A DNA stretch of 64,000 nucleotides from Flavobacterium sp. GTDB taxonomy: Bacteria > Bacteroidota > Bacteroidia > Flavobacteriales > Flavobacteriaceae. A program made the translations under genes and the position numbers. Positions 51,821 to 63,071 of this stretch are shown here, in pieces (within the stretch, counting starts at the first letter, position 1; every line of letters starts with the position of its first letter). Below the pieces are notes generated by a model that was not told where the DNA came from, ran no database searches, and saw only the letters and a list, made by a program, of their open reading frames with translations. The stretch is from contig NZ_JAPZUB010000041.1 in NCBI RefSeq assembly GCF_027533505.1, positions 1-64,000 on the forward strand, read 5' to 3'.

Positions 51821-54800
51821 TCTTTGTAGCGGTAATGATTCCGTTGGCCAATCGAGTTTGCACTAGCAATGGGGTTTGGTTGCGTGTCAGATGGGGAACT
51901 TCAAACTGTGAAGCATTGATTTGATCATATTGACCAATAACGCGACCCAACATATCCAAAACGGTGACGGAGGCAATTACTTCGCGGGCAGAACTTACTT
52001 GTATAGTCTCTTGAGTGATAACGGTTACTTCATCTTCAGCCGCTACTGATTGTTTCATACCGTTGTTGTAAATAATGATAAAGCGATTTGAACGAGTTCC
52101 CGCTGTGGTCGTAAAGCGATACGGACTTACTTTTAAATTGTGTACTACATTCAAATCCTTATCACGGATAAAAATATCTTGATCGGCAAACATTCCGTCA
52201 ACGGCGGCCAGGGCAATGTGATATTGTCCTGCGGCGGGTGCATGGAATCCAACGGGAACTTCATCCATCGGGTTAAACGGTAAAGCCCGTCCTTGAATTT
52301 GGAATTTTTCAGTATCGATGAGTGAAAAGATACTCATGGATCCCAAAATCGCTGTGTTGCTGTCAAAGAAGTTATCTTTTCCATTGCTGGCGCTTTGTAC
52401 ATACCCCACCAATGTTCGTTCCGATTGTCGGCTGCTGTTCACAATGTCGAGCCAGAAGCGATGGCGTTCAAGTTCAACATTTACGGGAGGTTCAATGATA
52501 TAGTCACTGCTTCGGTAGAAGTTGGTGTTGTCAAAGGTATTGCTTCGTAATCCATTGTTGAAAGCAACGGTGTCGGTCGTCGCAGGGCCGTCAATCATTT
52601 GAACAAAGAATCCTTGGCCTGCACCTATGAAATAATCGCTAGAAGCAGCAGGACAACACGATGTACCGGTAAAATTGTACGTCAAATAATCCCCGGGACT
52701 GTAATTATAAATATACGTATTGTAAAACGGACTCGCGATTTGTGACGGTAAAGTACCATGGGTCCAAATTTTGATGTTCCCCATGATTTTTGTTCGGTTA
52801 TTGAACAAAAACTGACTTGCGCGAATCGCCGAAGGATAGGGGTTTCCAACCAAATTCCAGTTGTCACTGTAGTTGGTGATTTCAGTCCCATTCAATCCTG
52901 TATGATAAGCCGTATTGGTGTCAGAGCCCCGCGCTATAGCGGTAGTGATATTTCCATTATTGGGAACGCCCGTGAAAGTGTTGACTAACGTTTGTGGCGT
53001 CACATTACCAAAGGAGTCAGGACCCCGAACAATATACCCTCTACCCGCAGTCATCGTATTGCCCACAGCCATTTCCCAGTTGCCTTGCCCACCGTTGGGA
53101 TTAGCAATGGTAGGGTTCCAACGCCAGATTAATCCCGAGGTGGTAGGCGCACCAATGTTACTCGTGCTAAAACCGGCTACAGGGGAGGACCAATACACGT
53201 AGTCTTGACGACGAATGTTGGCATTGCGGGTATAGTTGATGGAGCCCGTATTGGCTACGTTGTTGATTTGTACCAAACTAGAATTGTTTAACAGGTTGAA
53301 TTGCGCCCCTGTTTGAACATTAACCCAATCGGTAACCGTAATGGTATTCGATGCATTTACGGTTAAGGTAGCTCCTGTTTGTACAATCAAGTTTCCAGCA
53401 AAAGCATGATAAGAACTGCCTGAAATGACAGGATTATTTGCAGTAACAGGGATGATAACACAATCGGCATTGTTAGGGATACTCGTGTTTGGAGTCCAAT
53501 TATTTACTTTATTCCAATCCGTATCGACCGAACCGTTCCAAATTTTACGACTATTGACTGTAATGGTTGCATCGTCGGTGACATCCATAATCACACCATT
53601 ACAGAAAGTATAGCGAATACGAGCGGTATAAGTAGTTGTTTGGTTTGGACAAACAGTAAGGGTGGGAGAGGTTCCCACGACAGGACCTGATGTTCCCACA
53701 CCTTCAAACCAAGTTATCGTTGTAATCGAAGGTCCAGCAGGCATAAAACGCCAAGCCTCGTTTGTGGTGGTCCAATCAGGATCCAATGAGTTGCGATTAG
53801 GAGCTACCACACCTGCAGTTCCCGTATTGTTTTGAATTCCAATAACGGCATTACCACTATTCCAAGAGGCACAAACCCGTTTTTCTTTAATGTACACTTC
53901 AATGATATTCGTATTTTCATACAAAACTATCATTCCGGTATACATTAAATTGTTACAAGCAAACGAGAACATGGGTACTTCGCTCCAGCCAATAATCATG
54001 GCACGACATCCCGAAGGCATAGTGACCAATTCCCAACTTACTTCTCCACCCACGCTGGGGTCGATATCGTGATAAGCTCCAAATATTGTATTTAAGAATA
54101 GGGAGGGGCTTGGCAAGTTGGTGCTAAAGGCCCAGTTATTATAGCCTCCAGGGGTATTGTTGGTGGTGTTAAACGAAACAACCCCATTGGAACCAATCAA
54201 CATTTGGTTGTAGGTGTTTCCGTAGTAACAAAAGTTGAACGGAATAGATACCAAACCTGACCAAACATCATCTACGTTAATACTTACCGAATTGGCTAAA
54301 CAACCAAATTGATAAGGGGGGGCGTAGGGTATAGATTCAACCGTATAATTGGTGGTATCGCCTAAGTTCTTATAGGTAGCTTCCAAAGTGGTGCAAGTAG
54401 AAGCGCCACAAGTTGTAATGGGCGCGGGGTCGACGCCCCCTAATCCTAAACCTCCAGCGACGTTGGTCGGACATCCTGTAGAATTTGTTCCCACTCCACC
54501 TCCAGGGGTACATGCGGTAGTAACACAAATACTAAAAGTTCCTTGACCAATACCATTGGCAAAACTATAGACTCGAATATAATAGGTAGCTCCAACCGTG
54601 AGACCTGTAAGTGTCGTGGTTTCGTTCAAGCTCCCCGTAGTAGCGTTTATACAAGCCAAAGAGGTTAAACTCAAACATGAGCCACTATACACTTGAAGTA
54701 CCGCATTTGCTAGTGTGCCTGGAGTAACAGTGACTGTATGTGACGTTTCGTAAGCTTCAAAAGTATACCAAACATCATCATCGGCGTTACCAACGCAACC

Positions 54801-55028
54801 CGCTAGTGAATTCGTTGCAAGTACAGTTGTTCCACTGGTAGAAGAAGTACAAAAGGTGGTTGGATTTGTATTTAAGGCTACAGCCGTAGCACAGCTATCA
54901 TTTACAGGGGGGCCAGGAGTAGTCACACAAATACCAAAAGTGCCAGGACTGTCATTGCCATATTCCCAAACACGAATAAATAAGGTAGCCCCAGGGGTTT
55001 GACCGGTCAAGTTGATACTAGACATCAA
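51810..55028 (-). pseudogene. Type IX-secreted surface protein, 3' part after an in-frame stop
   Basis: This is the larger part of one 4374-bp frame (51810-56183) broken by a TAA at 55086-55088. Frame and repeat register continue unchanged across the stop. It holds further NDSCATAVAL...VWYTFEAYETSHTVTVTP...VLQVYSGSC modules, a middle region with a CxxC-poor Thr/Asn-rich domain, and a C-terminus (SSAREVIASVTVLDMLGRVIGQYDQ...VQTRLANGIITATKIIF) that fits a type IX sorting signal, probably type C. The listed start is only the first Met after the stop. Confidence 0.8.
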
Positions 55029-55085
55029 ACCATTAGCGCTAGAGTCATCATCGCAGGTGACAAGGGTTAACCCCCCACAGGTTCC

Positions 55086-56183
55086 TTAATATACTGCCAT
55101 ACCGCTATCGGTAATACCGCCTGTTTGCGTATCTATAGATAAAATACCCGAAGCAGGAACCGTTACGCGAAACCACACATCACCGCCAGCATAACTTGCA
55201 CAGCCAGGAGCTGGAGGTCCAACAGAATCAGAAGCACCAAGGGTCGTGTAAGTTGCGTAAGTGCAATTCGTTGCGGGGGTTAGTGTTATGGCTCTACTAC
55301 AATTATCATTTGCAGGGGGTGTCACACAAGTTCTTGAAATGGTGAAACTCCCTGTTGCATTAGAGGCAGCATCCCAATTGGCAATATATACAAAGTAAGT
55401 GGTCCCTAGTGTAGTATTAAAAGTATAGCTTTCCGTTCCGCCACCAAATCCAGAATCTTGACAAGTAATATTGGTTAAGCCGAGGCATGATCCGCTTGCA
55501 ATGGCCATTTCATGATCAAAACTACCATTTGCAGTTGATGTGATTGTAGTTGTTGATCCGTCGCCTGTAAAGGTATACCAAACCCCATTGTTACTCATGC
55601 TGCATCCCGTATTATGGTTGGTTGAACCATTTGTACCAAAAGTGGTTCCGTTCATATTTGTAGTGCCACATGGGAGTGTAGTAGCGGTAATACAACTATT
55701 ATTGGAAGGAGGACTGGCGGTAACACACAGCGAGGATAGATTCATGTTGTTGTTGTTTCCAATGTTTACAACTTTAATGTAATAAATACCATTGGCTAAA
55801 GGTCCTGTAGTAATCGTTTCTGTTTGAGCTGAATTGGTTGCATTATTGGCATTGGCACACGAAATAGTCGATAAACCAGCACATGAACCCGTTGATCCAA
55901 TAAGTTGTAATAACAAGTTTTGATTGGTTGTGGTACCCACAATTGTAACAGATGCGGGTCCACCACTGACAGTGAAAGTATACCAACGATCTCTGTGAAA
56001 AGTTAGCCCAGTACTACAAGTATTTATCAGCGGGGCATCATCAGTACCGTTTGAAACCGACCCGCTAAGGCATGGGCCATTGACAGTAATAGGTAATGCC
56101 ACAGCACAGTTATTCTGTGCATTTATCTCATGAGTAAAACTCAAAAGAGTAATAAGCATTAAGTAATTGTAAATTTGTTTCAT
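55086..56183 (-). pseudogene. Type IX-secreted surface protein, 5' part before the in-frame stop
   Basis: The N-terminal 365 residues have a signal peptide (FTHEINAQ) and three repeated beta-sandwich modules (NDNC/NNSC...PCGTTNMNG...VWYTFTGDGSTTTIT...HEMAIASGSC). It ends at ITDSGMAVY followed by TAA, then GTCGGLTLVTCDDDSSANG in the same frame; sister modules read VYSGSC, so the stop replaces a Ser codon (TCA to TAA). Without a sorting signal this fragment could not be attached to the surface. It may be a true pseudogene or a base error. Confidence 0.8.
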
Positions 56184-56689
56184 ACCTTGCTGTTTTTTGT
56201 GCTTTTTTCGATTACAAAATTTCTACAAAAAATTGGGATTCAATGATAAAGTCGATTAACTGTTAGATTTTCTGTTGAAATGCAAAAAATACGTTTTTTC
56301 TCACAAAAAAGTCGATATACAACCATTTGTTTTTTACTAAATTGCTGAAAAACAATGGATAACTTCTTTGGTTGTTTTTGCACTCGTTGAACTAAAATCA
56401 TTAACTATAGATTTTTCATTTTGATTTACGTAAAAATTGTTGTGAACAGTTTTTTCCAATGGCATCCATTTTTACCTCAAGTCCCTCGATTATTGAAAAA
56501 GGGAATATAAAATCGGATAAAACCTTCATTTTCAATCCTTATTTTGTTAAATTTGAAATCGAAGTTACATAAGGAAAGTTGAAAAACCCAAGTTTTTTGT
56601 TAAAAAAACATGCATTTCATCGATTTTTTTGGTATTTACGTCGATTATAAGAAGTATATTCCTACATTTACAACATAAACTTTTTGATT
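56184..56689. other. 506-bp AT-rich divergent gap
   Basis: Lies between two divergent secreted-protein genes. Long A and T runs, no ORF, no strong hairpin and no perfect TTG-N19-TAnnTTTG promoter that I could find. Probably carries both promoters. Confidence 0.5.
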
Positions 56690-58519
56690 ATGAAAAAAAT
56701 AGTACTATTATTTATTTGTTTAGTGTCGTCTGCGACCTATGTTAGTGCACAATTGTATGTGTCTAATAATAGCTATGTTTTCAACAAAGGTGCTTTGTTG
56801 TTTGCACGTGGAAATTTAGAGCTCAATGGAGCCAACAGTTTTTTATATCTACGGAATGAGGCGCAATTCCTTCAAGGAACTGCCGGATCATCAACCAATA
56901 GAGGTTTGGGCCGACTGTCGGTTTTTCAAGAGGGTACAAGCAATGCTTTTGCCTACAATTATTGGTGCGCACCCGTAGGAAATGCTTCAGCAGGTTCTGG
57001 AAATGAAAATTTTGGGGTGAGTATGTTAGGTACCCCCACAACATTAACAACCACTATTCCTGCTGCCTTATCTTCAGCAACTTACAATGGGTCGTCGTCT
57101 GCAGCTGCTCTAACTATTGCGACCTATTGGATTTGGCGATTTTTATCTTCTAACAATTATTCACAATGGGTGCAGTCCGCAGGAACAACCAATATCGCAC
57201 CTGGCGAAGGTTTTACCATGAAAGGGGTTTCGGGTACCGATGCAACCAATCCTGGAGAAACCGTTGCTAATAATCCTGGGAATGCCCAGCGCTATGATTT
57301 TCGGGGAAAACCCAATGATGGAACCATTGTAATCAATGTTGCCAATGGGGCTTCAACCCTTACAGGTAATCCCTATCCTTCAGCGATTGACTTAAATTTA
57401 TTCTTGAATGATCCCGCCAATTCTTCTTTAGACGGAACGGCTCTGTTTTGGGAACACGACAAAACTGTCAACTCACATAACATTGTAGATTACCGTGGAG
57501 GTTATGGTGTATACAACGGTACCACAAGTGTTTACACTCCAGCTACTTTTTACACCTATGATTTGGGAGGTAACCAAGGCTCCGTTTTCAGTTCCCCCAA
57601 CAACATGTACCAACGTCGATTTTCCCCGATAGGACAAGGTTTTATGGTACGAGGCGTTTCCAATGGTTCAGCGATAATGCGAAATGCTCATCGGGTATTT
57701 GTGAAAGAGGGAGCTGCCAATTTCTCCCAGTTTGAACGTCTTAGTAATGAAGCAAATTCAGCTGGTATTGCAAGTTTTGGCAATATTCCAAATGTGGCGG
57801 GTATTGATTATACACAATTAAGTGCCGCTCCTACACCGCATTTTACCGTCAATACCTCCTTGGGCGGAAATGCTGTACGACAAGTCGCGTTGTGTTTTTT
57901 ACCCAATGCCATTGACGGTGTCGATCGTGCCGATTCGAAATCTCCAGACACAACAGCCAACTTACCGATGGATATGTACATAGTGTTGGAGAATGAGCCT
58001 TATGTGCACGCTACTACGGCATTTGATAGCAGCAAACGAATCAATGTTGGATTCAAATGCAATGCTTCAACCACCTTCACCATGATGGTAAAAGATATCG
58101 TAAACTTTGATATGGCAGAAGATATTTTCCTCTATGATGCCGAAACAGGATTGTATCATGACATCAAAAATCAACCGTATGCATTCACTTTACAACCCGG
58201 GGTAAATAACAACCGTTATCAAATCACATTTACAGATCAAGCCCTTTCCAATGGCGAGTTTAATGGAGGACGATTGGATATTTTACAAAACAATCAAGAA
58301 CAGCTTTTAGTCATCAGTAACCCAACGCAATACGAACTTTCAGAAGTGAGCCTTTATGATATGCTTGGAAAAAATGTATTTACCAAAAAAGGATTGGGTA
58401 GTCAAAATCAATATGAATTTGCTACGGGTTCACTGGCAGAAGGAATTTACATCGCCCGTATAAAAACAATAGAGGGGCATTCGCTCAGTAAAAAAGTCGT
58501 TATCGAGCGTGTTCGCTAA
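56690..58519 (+). CDS. Type IX secretion sorting-domain protein
   Basis: A 609-aa exported protein with a signal peptide (ATYVSAQ) and a C-terminal type A-like sorting domain: LLVISNPTQYELSEVSLYDMLGKNVFTKKGLGSQ...FATGSLAEGIYIARIKTIEGHSLSKKVVIERVR. The middle is beta-rich with no enzyme motif seen (LYVSNNSYVFNKGALLFARGNLELNG at the start). It is exported by the PorU/PorV system encoded earlier. The start is ATG 56690; the track uses a TTG 6 bp upstream. Its interrupted neighbour shares motifs such as LTGNPYPSAI. Confidence 0.87.
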   Translation: MKKIVLLFICLVSSATYVSAQLYVSNNSYVFNKGALLFARGNLELNGANSFLYLRNEAQFLQGTAGSSTNRGLGRLSVFQEGTSNAFAYNYWCAPVGNASAGSGNENFGVSMLGTPTTLTTTIPAALSSATYNGSSSAAALTIATYWIWRFLSSNNYSQWVQSAGTTNIAPGEGFTMKGVSGTDATNPGETVANNPGNAQRYDFRGKPNDGTIVINVANGASTLTGNPYPSAIDLNLFLNDPANSSLDGTALFWEHDKTVNSHNIVDYRGGYGVYNGTTSVYTPATFYTYDLGGNQGSVFSSPNNMYQRRFSPIGQGFMVRGVSNGSAIMRNAHRVFVKEGAANFSQFERLSNEANSAGIASFGNIPNVAGIDYTQLSAAPTPHFTVNTSLGGNAVRQVALCFLPNAIDGVDRADSKSPDTTANLPMDMYIVLENEPYVHATTAFDSSKRINVGFKCNASTTFTMMVKDIVNFDMAEDIFLYDAETGLYHDIKNQPYAFTLQPGVNNNRYQITFTDQALSNGEFNGGRLDILQNNQEQLLVISNPTQYELSEVSLYDMLGKNVFTKKGLGSQNQYEFATGSLAEGIYIARIKTIEGHSLSKKVVIERVR

Positions 58520-58523
58520 TATG

Positions 58524-58549
58524 AAAGGGGCCTAAAGGCTCCTTTTTTT
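58524..58549 (+). terminator. Terminator after the type IX cargo gene
   Basis: AAGGGGCC-TAAA-GGCTCCTT followed by T residues. It covers the region of the track start of the next gene, which argues for the later ATG there. Confidence 0.75.
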
Positions 58550-58564
58550 ATGTACTTTTGTTCC

Positions 58565-59458
58565 ATGCAAGCGATTTCGCAAAAACTCGAGTTACACGAC
58601 ACCATTTCCGTCACCCTGCGTCGGGAAGACCTTCTCTTTCCAGCGATTTCGGGTAATAAATGGCGAAAACTCAAATACAATATCCAACACATTCTTCAAG
58701 AGGGTTATGAAGGTGTGCTGACATTTGGTGGCGCACATTCCAATCATATCGCTGCAACAGCCTATGCTGCTAAAAAGTTCGGTTTTAAAGCAATAGGGAT
58801 AATCCGTGGGGATGAACTTCAACATACCACTTCATGGAGTCCAACACTCCAATCGGCACAACATTGGGGTATGGAATTCAAGTTTTTGTCTCGAGATGCT
58901 TTTCGGGTTTTGAAATCGGACCCAACTTACTGGTGCAATACGTATCCCAATTATTTTATTTTACCAGAAGGGGGTACTGGTGCATTGGCCGTTCAGGGAT
59001 GCGCCGAAATGATCCTGCCCGAAGACCAATCATTTACGCACATTGTGTGTGCTGTAGGCACGGGAGGCACGCTTTCAGGATTGAGTGAAGGGGCTTTTTC
59101 CCATCAAAAAATTTTAGGATTTCCTGCATTAATTGGGGATTTTTTAAGAGAAGATATTCGTAATTTTGCAAAAAAGGAGAATTGGGAATTGATTCAAGGC
59201 TATACCTTTGGAGGTTATGCCAAAACAAGTCCCGAATTAATTCGTTTTATCAATCAATTTTATCAAAAACATCAGGTGCCGTTGGATCCGATTTACACCG
59301 GTAAAATGATGTATGGTTTAGTAGATTTATTGGCAAACGATTTTTTCCCAAAATCAGCAAATATACTAGCCATTCACACAGGAGGGTTACAAGGAATCCC
59401 CGCCATGAATGAAAGGCTCAAACAAAAAAATCAAATTACGCTTCAAATTCATGTATAG
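58565..59458 (+). CDS. PLP-dependent ACC deaminase/D-cysteine desulfhydrase family protein
   Basis: Fold-type II PLP enzyme of 297 aa. The PLP Lys is in RREDLLFPAISGNKWRKLKYN, GGAHSNHIAATAYAAKKFG holds the catalytic loop, and ILPEGGTGALAVQGCAEM and VCAVGTGGTLSGLSEG bind phosphate. The substrate (ACC, D-cysteine or another amino acid) cannot be assigned. ATG 58565 is chosen because 58550 lies next to the terminator; a TACTTTTG -7-like box at 58553-58560 would make the message nearly leaderless. Confidence 0.87.
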   Translation: MQAISQKLELHDTISVTLRREDLLFPAISGNKWRKLKYNIQHILQEGYEGVLTFGGAHSNHIAATAYAAKKFGFKAIGIIRGDELQHTTSWSPTLQSAQHWGMEFKFLSRDAFRVLKSDPTYWCNTYPNYFILPEGGTGALAVQGCAEMILPEDQSFTHIVCAVGTGGTLSGLSEGAFSHQKILGFPALIGDFLREDIRNFAKKENWELIQGYTFGGYAKTSPELIRFINQFYQKHQVPLDPIYTGKMMYGLVDLLANDFFPKSANILAIHTGGLQGIPAMNERLKQKNQITLQIHV

Positions 59459-60371
59459 ATTCATTTGTATTTTTGTCGTGTTATTAGTCCTAACGGCTTG
59501 TGGTTCCTCGCGTCCTGTCGTACGAACGACCAAACCTACCGCACAAACCACAAAAACTGATCCGCGAAAAACCAAGCGACCCGTTGCAACCACTTCACCG
59601 ACAACTCAGTCACCCTCAAGACCGGTTCAAATCGATCCTACGCCCGCTCCATCTTCGCAAGCGGATAAGCCTACAATTGAAGTTTTGGAAGCCACCACAG
59701 CCGTCAAAGTGACTACAGCGATGGTGATGGATTATATTGAAAAGTATAAGGAAATTGCCAAAAAAGAAATGGTCGATTACGGGATTCCTGCAAGTATCAC
59801 TTTAGGACAAGGAATATTAGAATCGGGGGCTGGAACAGGGCCTCTAAGCGTTCAAGCCAACAATCATTTTGGAATCAAATGCCATAAGGAATGGAAAGGA
59901 CCTAGTGTTAGTTATGACGATGATGCAGTAGGTGAATGTTTTCGTAAATACAGTGATCCTTTTGAATCGTTTAAAGATCATTCAATTTTTTTGGTGACCC
60001 GTGAACGCTATGCCAATTTATTTCGCTTGGATATTGCCGACTACAAAGGCTGGGCCAAAGGACTCAAAGCCGCAGGGTATGCCACTGATCCAGCGTATCC
60101 TACTAAGTTAATTGGATTGATTGAACGCTACCAATTGCAGCGTTTTGATGTCGAAGTACTCGGAGCAAGTTCAATAACAAATACGATTAATTCAAGTGCA
60201 ACACTCCCAATTAAAAGTGATTACACGACTGAAAAACAGCATGTTGTAGCGAAAGGTGATACCTTATATTCCATTTCCAAAAAATACAGTATCCCTGTTG
60301 AGGTGTTAAAATCAAAAAATAATTTAAATGATACCGCATTAGCCATCGGTCAAATCTTACGCTTAGAATAA
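59451..60371 (+). CDS. Glucosaminidase-domain lipoprotein with LysM
   Basis: Peptidoglycan hydrolase of 306 aa. The lipobox is [11 protein letters not shown] Thr/Pro/Lys-rich linker covers about 20-80. The glucosaminidase (FlgJ-like) domain at about 95-230 has [36 protein letters not shown], with the likely catalytic Glu in ILESG. A LysM domain closes the protein ([29 protein letters not shown]). The start ATG 59451 overlaps the end of the PLP gene by 8 bp (ATGTATAG). hemL starts 1 bp after its stop. Confidence 0.92.
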   Translation: MYRFICIFVVLLVLTACGSSRPVVRTTKPTAQTTKTDPRKTKRPVATTSPTTQSPSRPVQIDPTPAPSSQADKPTIEVLEATTAVKVTTAMVMDYIEKYKEIAKKEMVDYGIPASITLGQGILESGAGTGPLSVQANNHFGIKCHKEWKGPSVSYDDDAVGECFRKYSDPFESFKDHSIFLVTRERYANLFRLDIADYKGWAKGLKAAGYATDPAYPTKLIGLIERYQLQRFDVEVLGASSITNTINSSATLPIKSDYTTEKQHVVAKGDTLYSISKKYSIPVEVLKSKNNLNDTALAIGQILRLE

Positions 60372-60372
60372 A

Positions 60373-61662
60373 ATGATATACCAAAGAAGTAGTGCGCTGT
60401 TTGCAGCCGCTGAAAAAGTAATTCCAGGAGGCGTAAACTCCCCAGTACGCGCTTTTAAAGGAGTAGGGGGTACTCCAATTTTTGTTAAATCGGCCAAAGG
60501 AGCCTATTTGTATGATGAAGACGGCCGTCGTTTGATAGATTACATTAATTCATGGGGGCCAATGATTTTAGGGCATGCTTATGAACCCGTGATCACTGCT
60601 ATCAAAGAACGCGCTGAAAAAGGAACCTCTTTTGGAATGCCGACCGAATTGGAAACACAAATTGCGGAGCTAGCCGTTGCAATGGTACCCAATATTGATA
60701 AAATTCGTTTTGTAAATTCAGGAACAGAGGCCTGTATGAGCGCCATTCGCTTAGCGCGTGGATTTACAAAACGCGATAAGATTATCAAATTTGCAGGGTG
60801 CTATCATGGCCATTCGGATTCTTTTTTAATTCAAGCCGGTAGCGGTGCGAGCACATTTGGAACACCCAACAGCCCCGGAGTCACGCAAGGGACCGCCCAA
60901 GATACTTTGCTAGCGCCTTACAATAATGTAGCAGCGGTTGCCGATTTATTTGCTGCCAATCCGCAACAAATTGCCGCTATTATCGTCGAACCCGTTGCAG
61001 GAAATATGGGGTGCGTGCCGCCTTTACCCGGATTTTTAGAAGGACTTCGCGCGTTGTGTACCCAACAGGGAGCTTTGTTGATTTTTGATGAAGTCATGAC
61101 GGGTTTCCGACTTGCTGCTGGGGGTGTACAAGAGCGCTTGTCTATTGCTGCCGATATCGTTTGTTTTGGGAAAGTTATCGGTGGTGGACTTCCGGTGGGG
61201 GCTTTTGCAGCTAGAGCAGAGATTATGAATTATTTAGCCCCAGTTGGTCCTGTGTATCAAGCGGGAACGCTAAGCGGAAATCCATTAGCTATGACTGCTG
61301 GTCTAGCCATGTTGACCGCTTTACACGAGGATAGGGATGTTTTTAATCGAATTGATCAAAAAACAGCCTATCTGCACGAGGGGATGGCAACCGTGATACA
61401 AAAAACAGGACTACCACATACGATTAATCGATTAGGGTCTATGATTTCAGTTCACTTTGATGAAACTCCAGTCATCGATTTTGAAACCGCAAAAAAAGGG
61501 GATAACGAACGGTTTAAAGCATTTTTCCACGGCATGTTACAGGAGGGTATTTACATTGCTCCTTCTGCCTATGAAACCTGGTTTATCACCGATGCGCTAA
61601 CCTACGATGATTTAGACAGGACCATTGAAGCTGTCGGAAAAGTAACTTCAGTATTGAAATAA
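60373..61662 (+). CDS. hemL: Glutamate-1-semialdehyde 2,1-aminomutase
   Basis: PLP enzyme forming 5-aminolevulinate for heme synthesis by the C5 route. [27 protein letters not shown] at the start, [18 protein letters not shown], and [16 protein letters not shown] with the PLP-binding Lys are diagnostic. Length 429 aa. The gene is tightly coupled to the preceding hydrolase gene and is followed by a terminator. Confidence 0.96.
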   Translation: MIYQRSSALFAAAEKVIPGGVNSPVRAFKGVGGTPIFVKSAKGAYLYDEDGRRLIDYINSWGPMILGHAYEPVITAIKERAEKGTSFGMPTELETQIAELAVAMVPNIDKIRFVNSGTEACMSAIRLARGFTKRDKIIKFAGCYHGHSDSFLIQAGSGASTFGTPNSPGVTQGTAQDTLLAPYNNVAAVADLFAANPQQIAAIIVEPVAGNMGCVPPLPGFLEGLRALCTQQGALLIFDEVMTGFRLAAGGVQERLSIAADIVCFGKVIGGGLPVGAFAARAEIMNYLAPVGPVYQAGTLSGNPLAMTAGLAMLTALHEDRDVFNRIDQKTAYLHEGMATVIQKTGLPHTINRLGSMISVHFDETPVIDFETAKKGDNERFKAFFHGMLQEGIYIAPSAYETWFITDALTYDDLDRTIEAVGKVTSVLK

Positions 61663-61663
61663 A

Positions 61664-61686
61664 AAAAGCTCCGAAAGGAGCTTTTT
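61664..61686. terminator. Bidirectional terminator after hemL
   Basis: AAAAAGCTCC-GAAA-GGAGCTTTTT is symmetric and serves both hemL and the converging small secreted-protein gene. Confidence 0.85.
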
Positions 61687-61690
61687 ATTT

Positions 61691-62029
61691 TTATTTTATT
61701 TTCTTACCTACAAGTCGATTTAAAAGTTCTGGATTGGCTTCCAATTGGGCCATTTGTTGTGGTGTTAGTGTGCCTCGAATTTTTGCTTCAATCACACGAC
61801 TCATTTCAATCTTTCGCTCAGCAGAAAGATTTTTGTTGTCCAATACTTCGTATTTCATTTCGAAAAGTCTGAAAAAATCTTCTCGCTGGTTTTCTGGTAA
61901 ATTTACCACTTGGGCTAAAGCAACCATATCGTTTTTTGCTTTTGCTTGTACAGATAATTCTTTGTCTTGAGCCGACATGCTTAATGTGGCCATCATACAA
62001 AAAGCAAAACTAAGGAGTAATTTTTTCAT
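61691..62029 (-). CDS. Small secreted helical protein
   Basis: A 112-aa protein with a clear signal peptide (ATLSMSAQ) and a charged helical body: VNLPENQREDFFRLFEMKYEVLDNKNLSAERKIEMSRVIEAKIRGTLTPQQMAQLEANPELL. The TPQQ segment and helical character recall Spy/CpxP-type or DUF4890-like periplasmic proteins, but no precise family is claimed. A sister gene lies upstream on the same strand. Confidence 0.75.
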   Translation of the reverse strand: MKKLLLSFAFCMMATLSMSAQDKELSVQAKAKNDMVALAQVVNLPENQREDFFRLFEMKYEVLDNKNLSAERKIEMSRVIEAKIRGTLTPQQMAQLEANPELLNRLVGKKIK

Positions 62030-62054
62030 AACTATAAAAATCTAAATTGATAAT

Positions 62055-62084
62055 CAAAGGTAAACTATTTTGCTATAAATCCAA
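62055..62084 (-). promoter_or_regulatory. Consensus promoter of the 112-aa protein gene
   Basis: On the minus strand TTG (62084-62082) is followed after exactly 19 bp by TACCTTTG (62062-62055), 25 bp before the start codon. Confidence 0.65.
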
Positions 62085-62105
62085 AAAAATCAAAAGATTG
62101 AACAA

Positions 62106-62525
62106 TTAGTTCTTAATCTCAAGTGAATTTTCAGATTCAGGTGTTCGTTTACGCTTTAATCCCGCCTCAAATTTTTGGTATTGTGTTTCCGTAAGTATCT
62201 TTTTCATCTCGGCTTTAAAAGCATCCTCTTCAGCTTGTCTCTTCTCACGGCGCGCTTGTAATTGTTCCTTTGTCATTAATCGGCCATCGTCTTTCTTTCC
62301 TTTCAACTCGGCAACATAGGCTTCACGGTCACGAACAATCTTTTCTACAAGGGGTTTGATTTTTTCCCCTTGTCCCGGTTCCAAAACGATATCCTTGGTT
62401 AAACGATTGAAGAGAACAGTCACTTTTTCCTCAAAAGTTAATTTTTGTGGAGTGCCTGATTTTTGCAATTGAGCGGAAACAGGGAGTAAAAAAAGGAATA
62501 GTACTAAAGTAAAAATAGCTTTCAT
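62106..62525 (-). CDS. Small secreted helical protein, second copy type
   Basis: A 139-aa protein with a signal peptide (LLPVSAQ) and a Lys/Glu-rich helical body (KLTFEEKVTVLFNRLTKDIVLEPGQGEKIKPLVEKIVRDREAYVAELKGKK...ILTETQYQKFEAGLKRKR). The ILTETQYQKF end resembles the LTPQQ end of its neighbour, suggesting Spy/CpxP-like periplasmic helpers. Function unknown. Confidence 0.75.
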   Translation of the reverse strand: MKAIFTLVLFLFLLPVSAQLQKSGTPQKLTFEEKVTVLFNRLTKDIVLEPGQGEKIKPLVEKIVRDREAYVAELKGKKDDGRLMTKEQLQARREKRQAEEDAFKAEMKKILTETQYQKFEAGLKRKRTPESENSLEIKN

Positions 62526-62600
62526 TTGAACTCATTTTTTATAAGGACCAAAAATAATAAATAAGGTTTAATTTGCGCCAAGAATTTATATCTTTGTAAT

Positions 62601-62972
62601 GTGAAAATCGGTGTAATTTTTATCGTTTTTGTTTTTCTTTTTCGCCCTGTAATGCCAGTGGTTGACTACATATTGAATTACGATTATATTCGTACTGTTT
62701 TGTGTGAAAATAAAGCCAAACCGAAGTTGTCTTGTAACGGTAAATGTCATTTGATGAAACAATTAGCAAAAGCCTCTGAACAAGAAGACTCCAATCAAAA
62801 AAACAATAAAAGCCAAGTCAAAGTGGAATGGGAATTCCCATTCATGCAAGCAAATGTTCACGAAAGTAGCACTGCTTTTCATTCAATGGCCCATACAATT
62901 TCAATCTTTTCGTATTCCAATTTATACCAATTTTCAGCCGAAATTGGCGTTTTTCATCCCCCAACGGTTTAA
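62601..62972 (+). CDS. Small exported protein with CNGKC motif
   Basis: A 123-aa protein starting at GTG; a TATCTTTG box at 62589-62596 ends 4 bp before it, so the message may be leaderless. The N-terminus is hydrophobic (IGVIFIVFVFLFRPVMPVVDYILNYDYI), then VLCENKAKPKLSCNGKCHLMKQLAKASEQE. The three cysteines and later His residues could bind metal, in keeping with the MbnP-type gene downstream. No role is established. Confidence 0.7.
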   Translation: MKIGVIFIVFVFLFRPVMPVVDYILNYDYIRTVLCENKAKPKLSCNGKCHLMKQLAKASEQEDSNQKNNKSQVKVEWEFPFMQANVHESSTAFHSMAHTISIFSYSNLYQFSAEIGVFHPPTV

Positions 62973-63071
62973 TTTGCTTTCTTCGATAGTTACAGTGTTG
63001 TGCTGTACTTCTTGATGTGTTTTTTATAAAATGCATCACTCTATTACTATTGTTTAAATTTAAATTAAATC

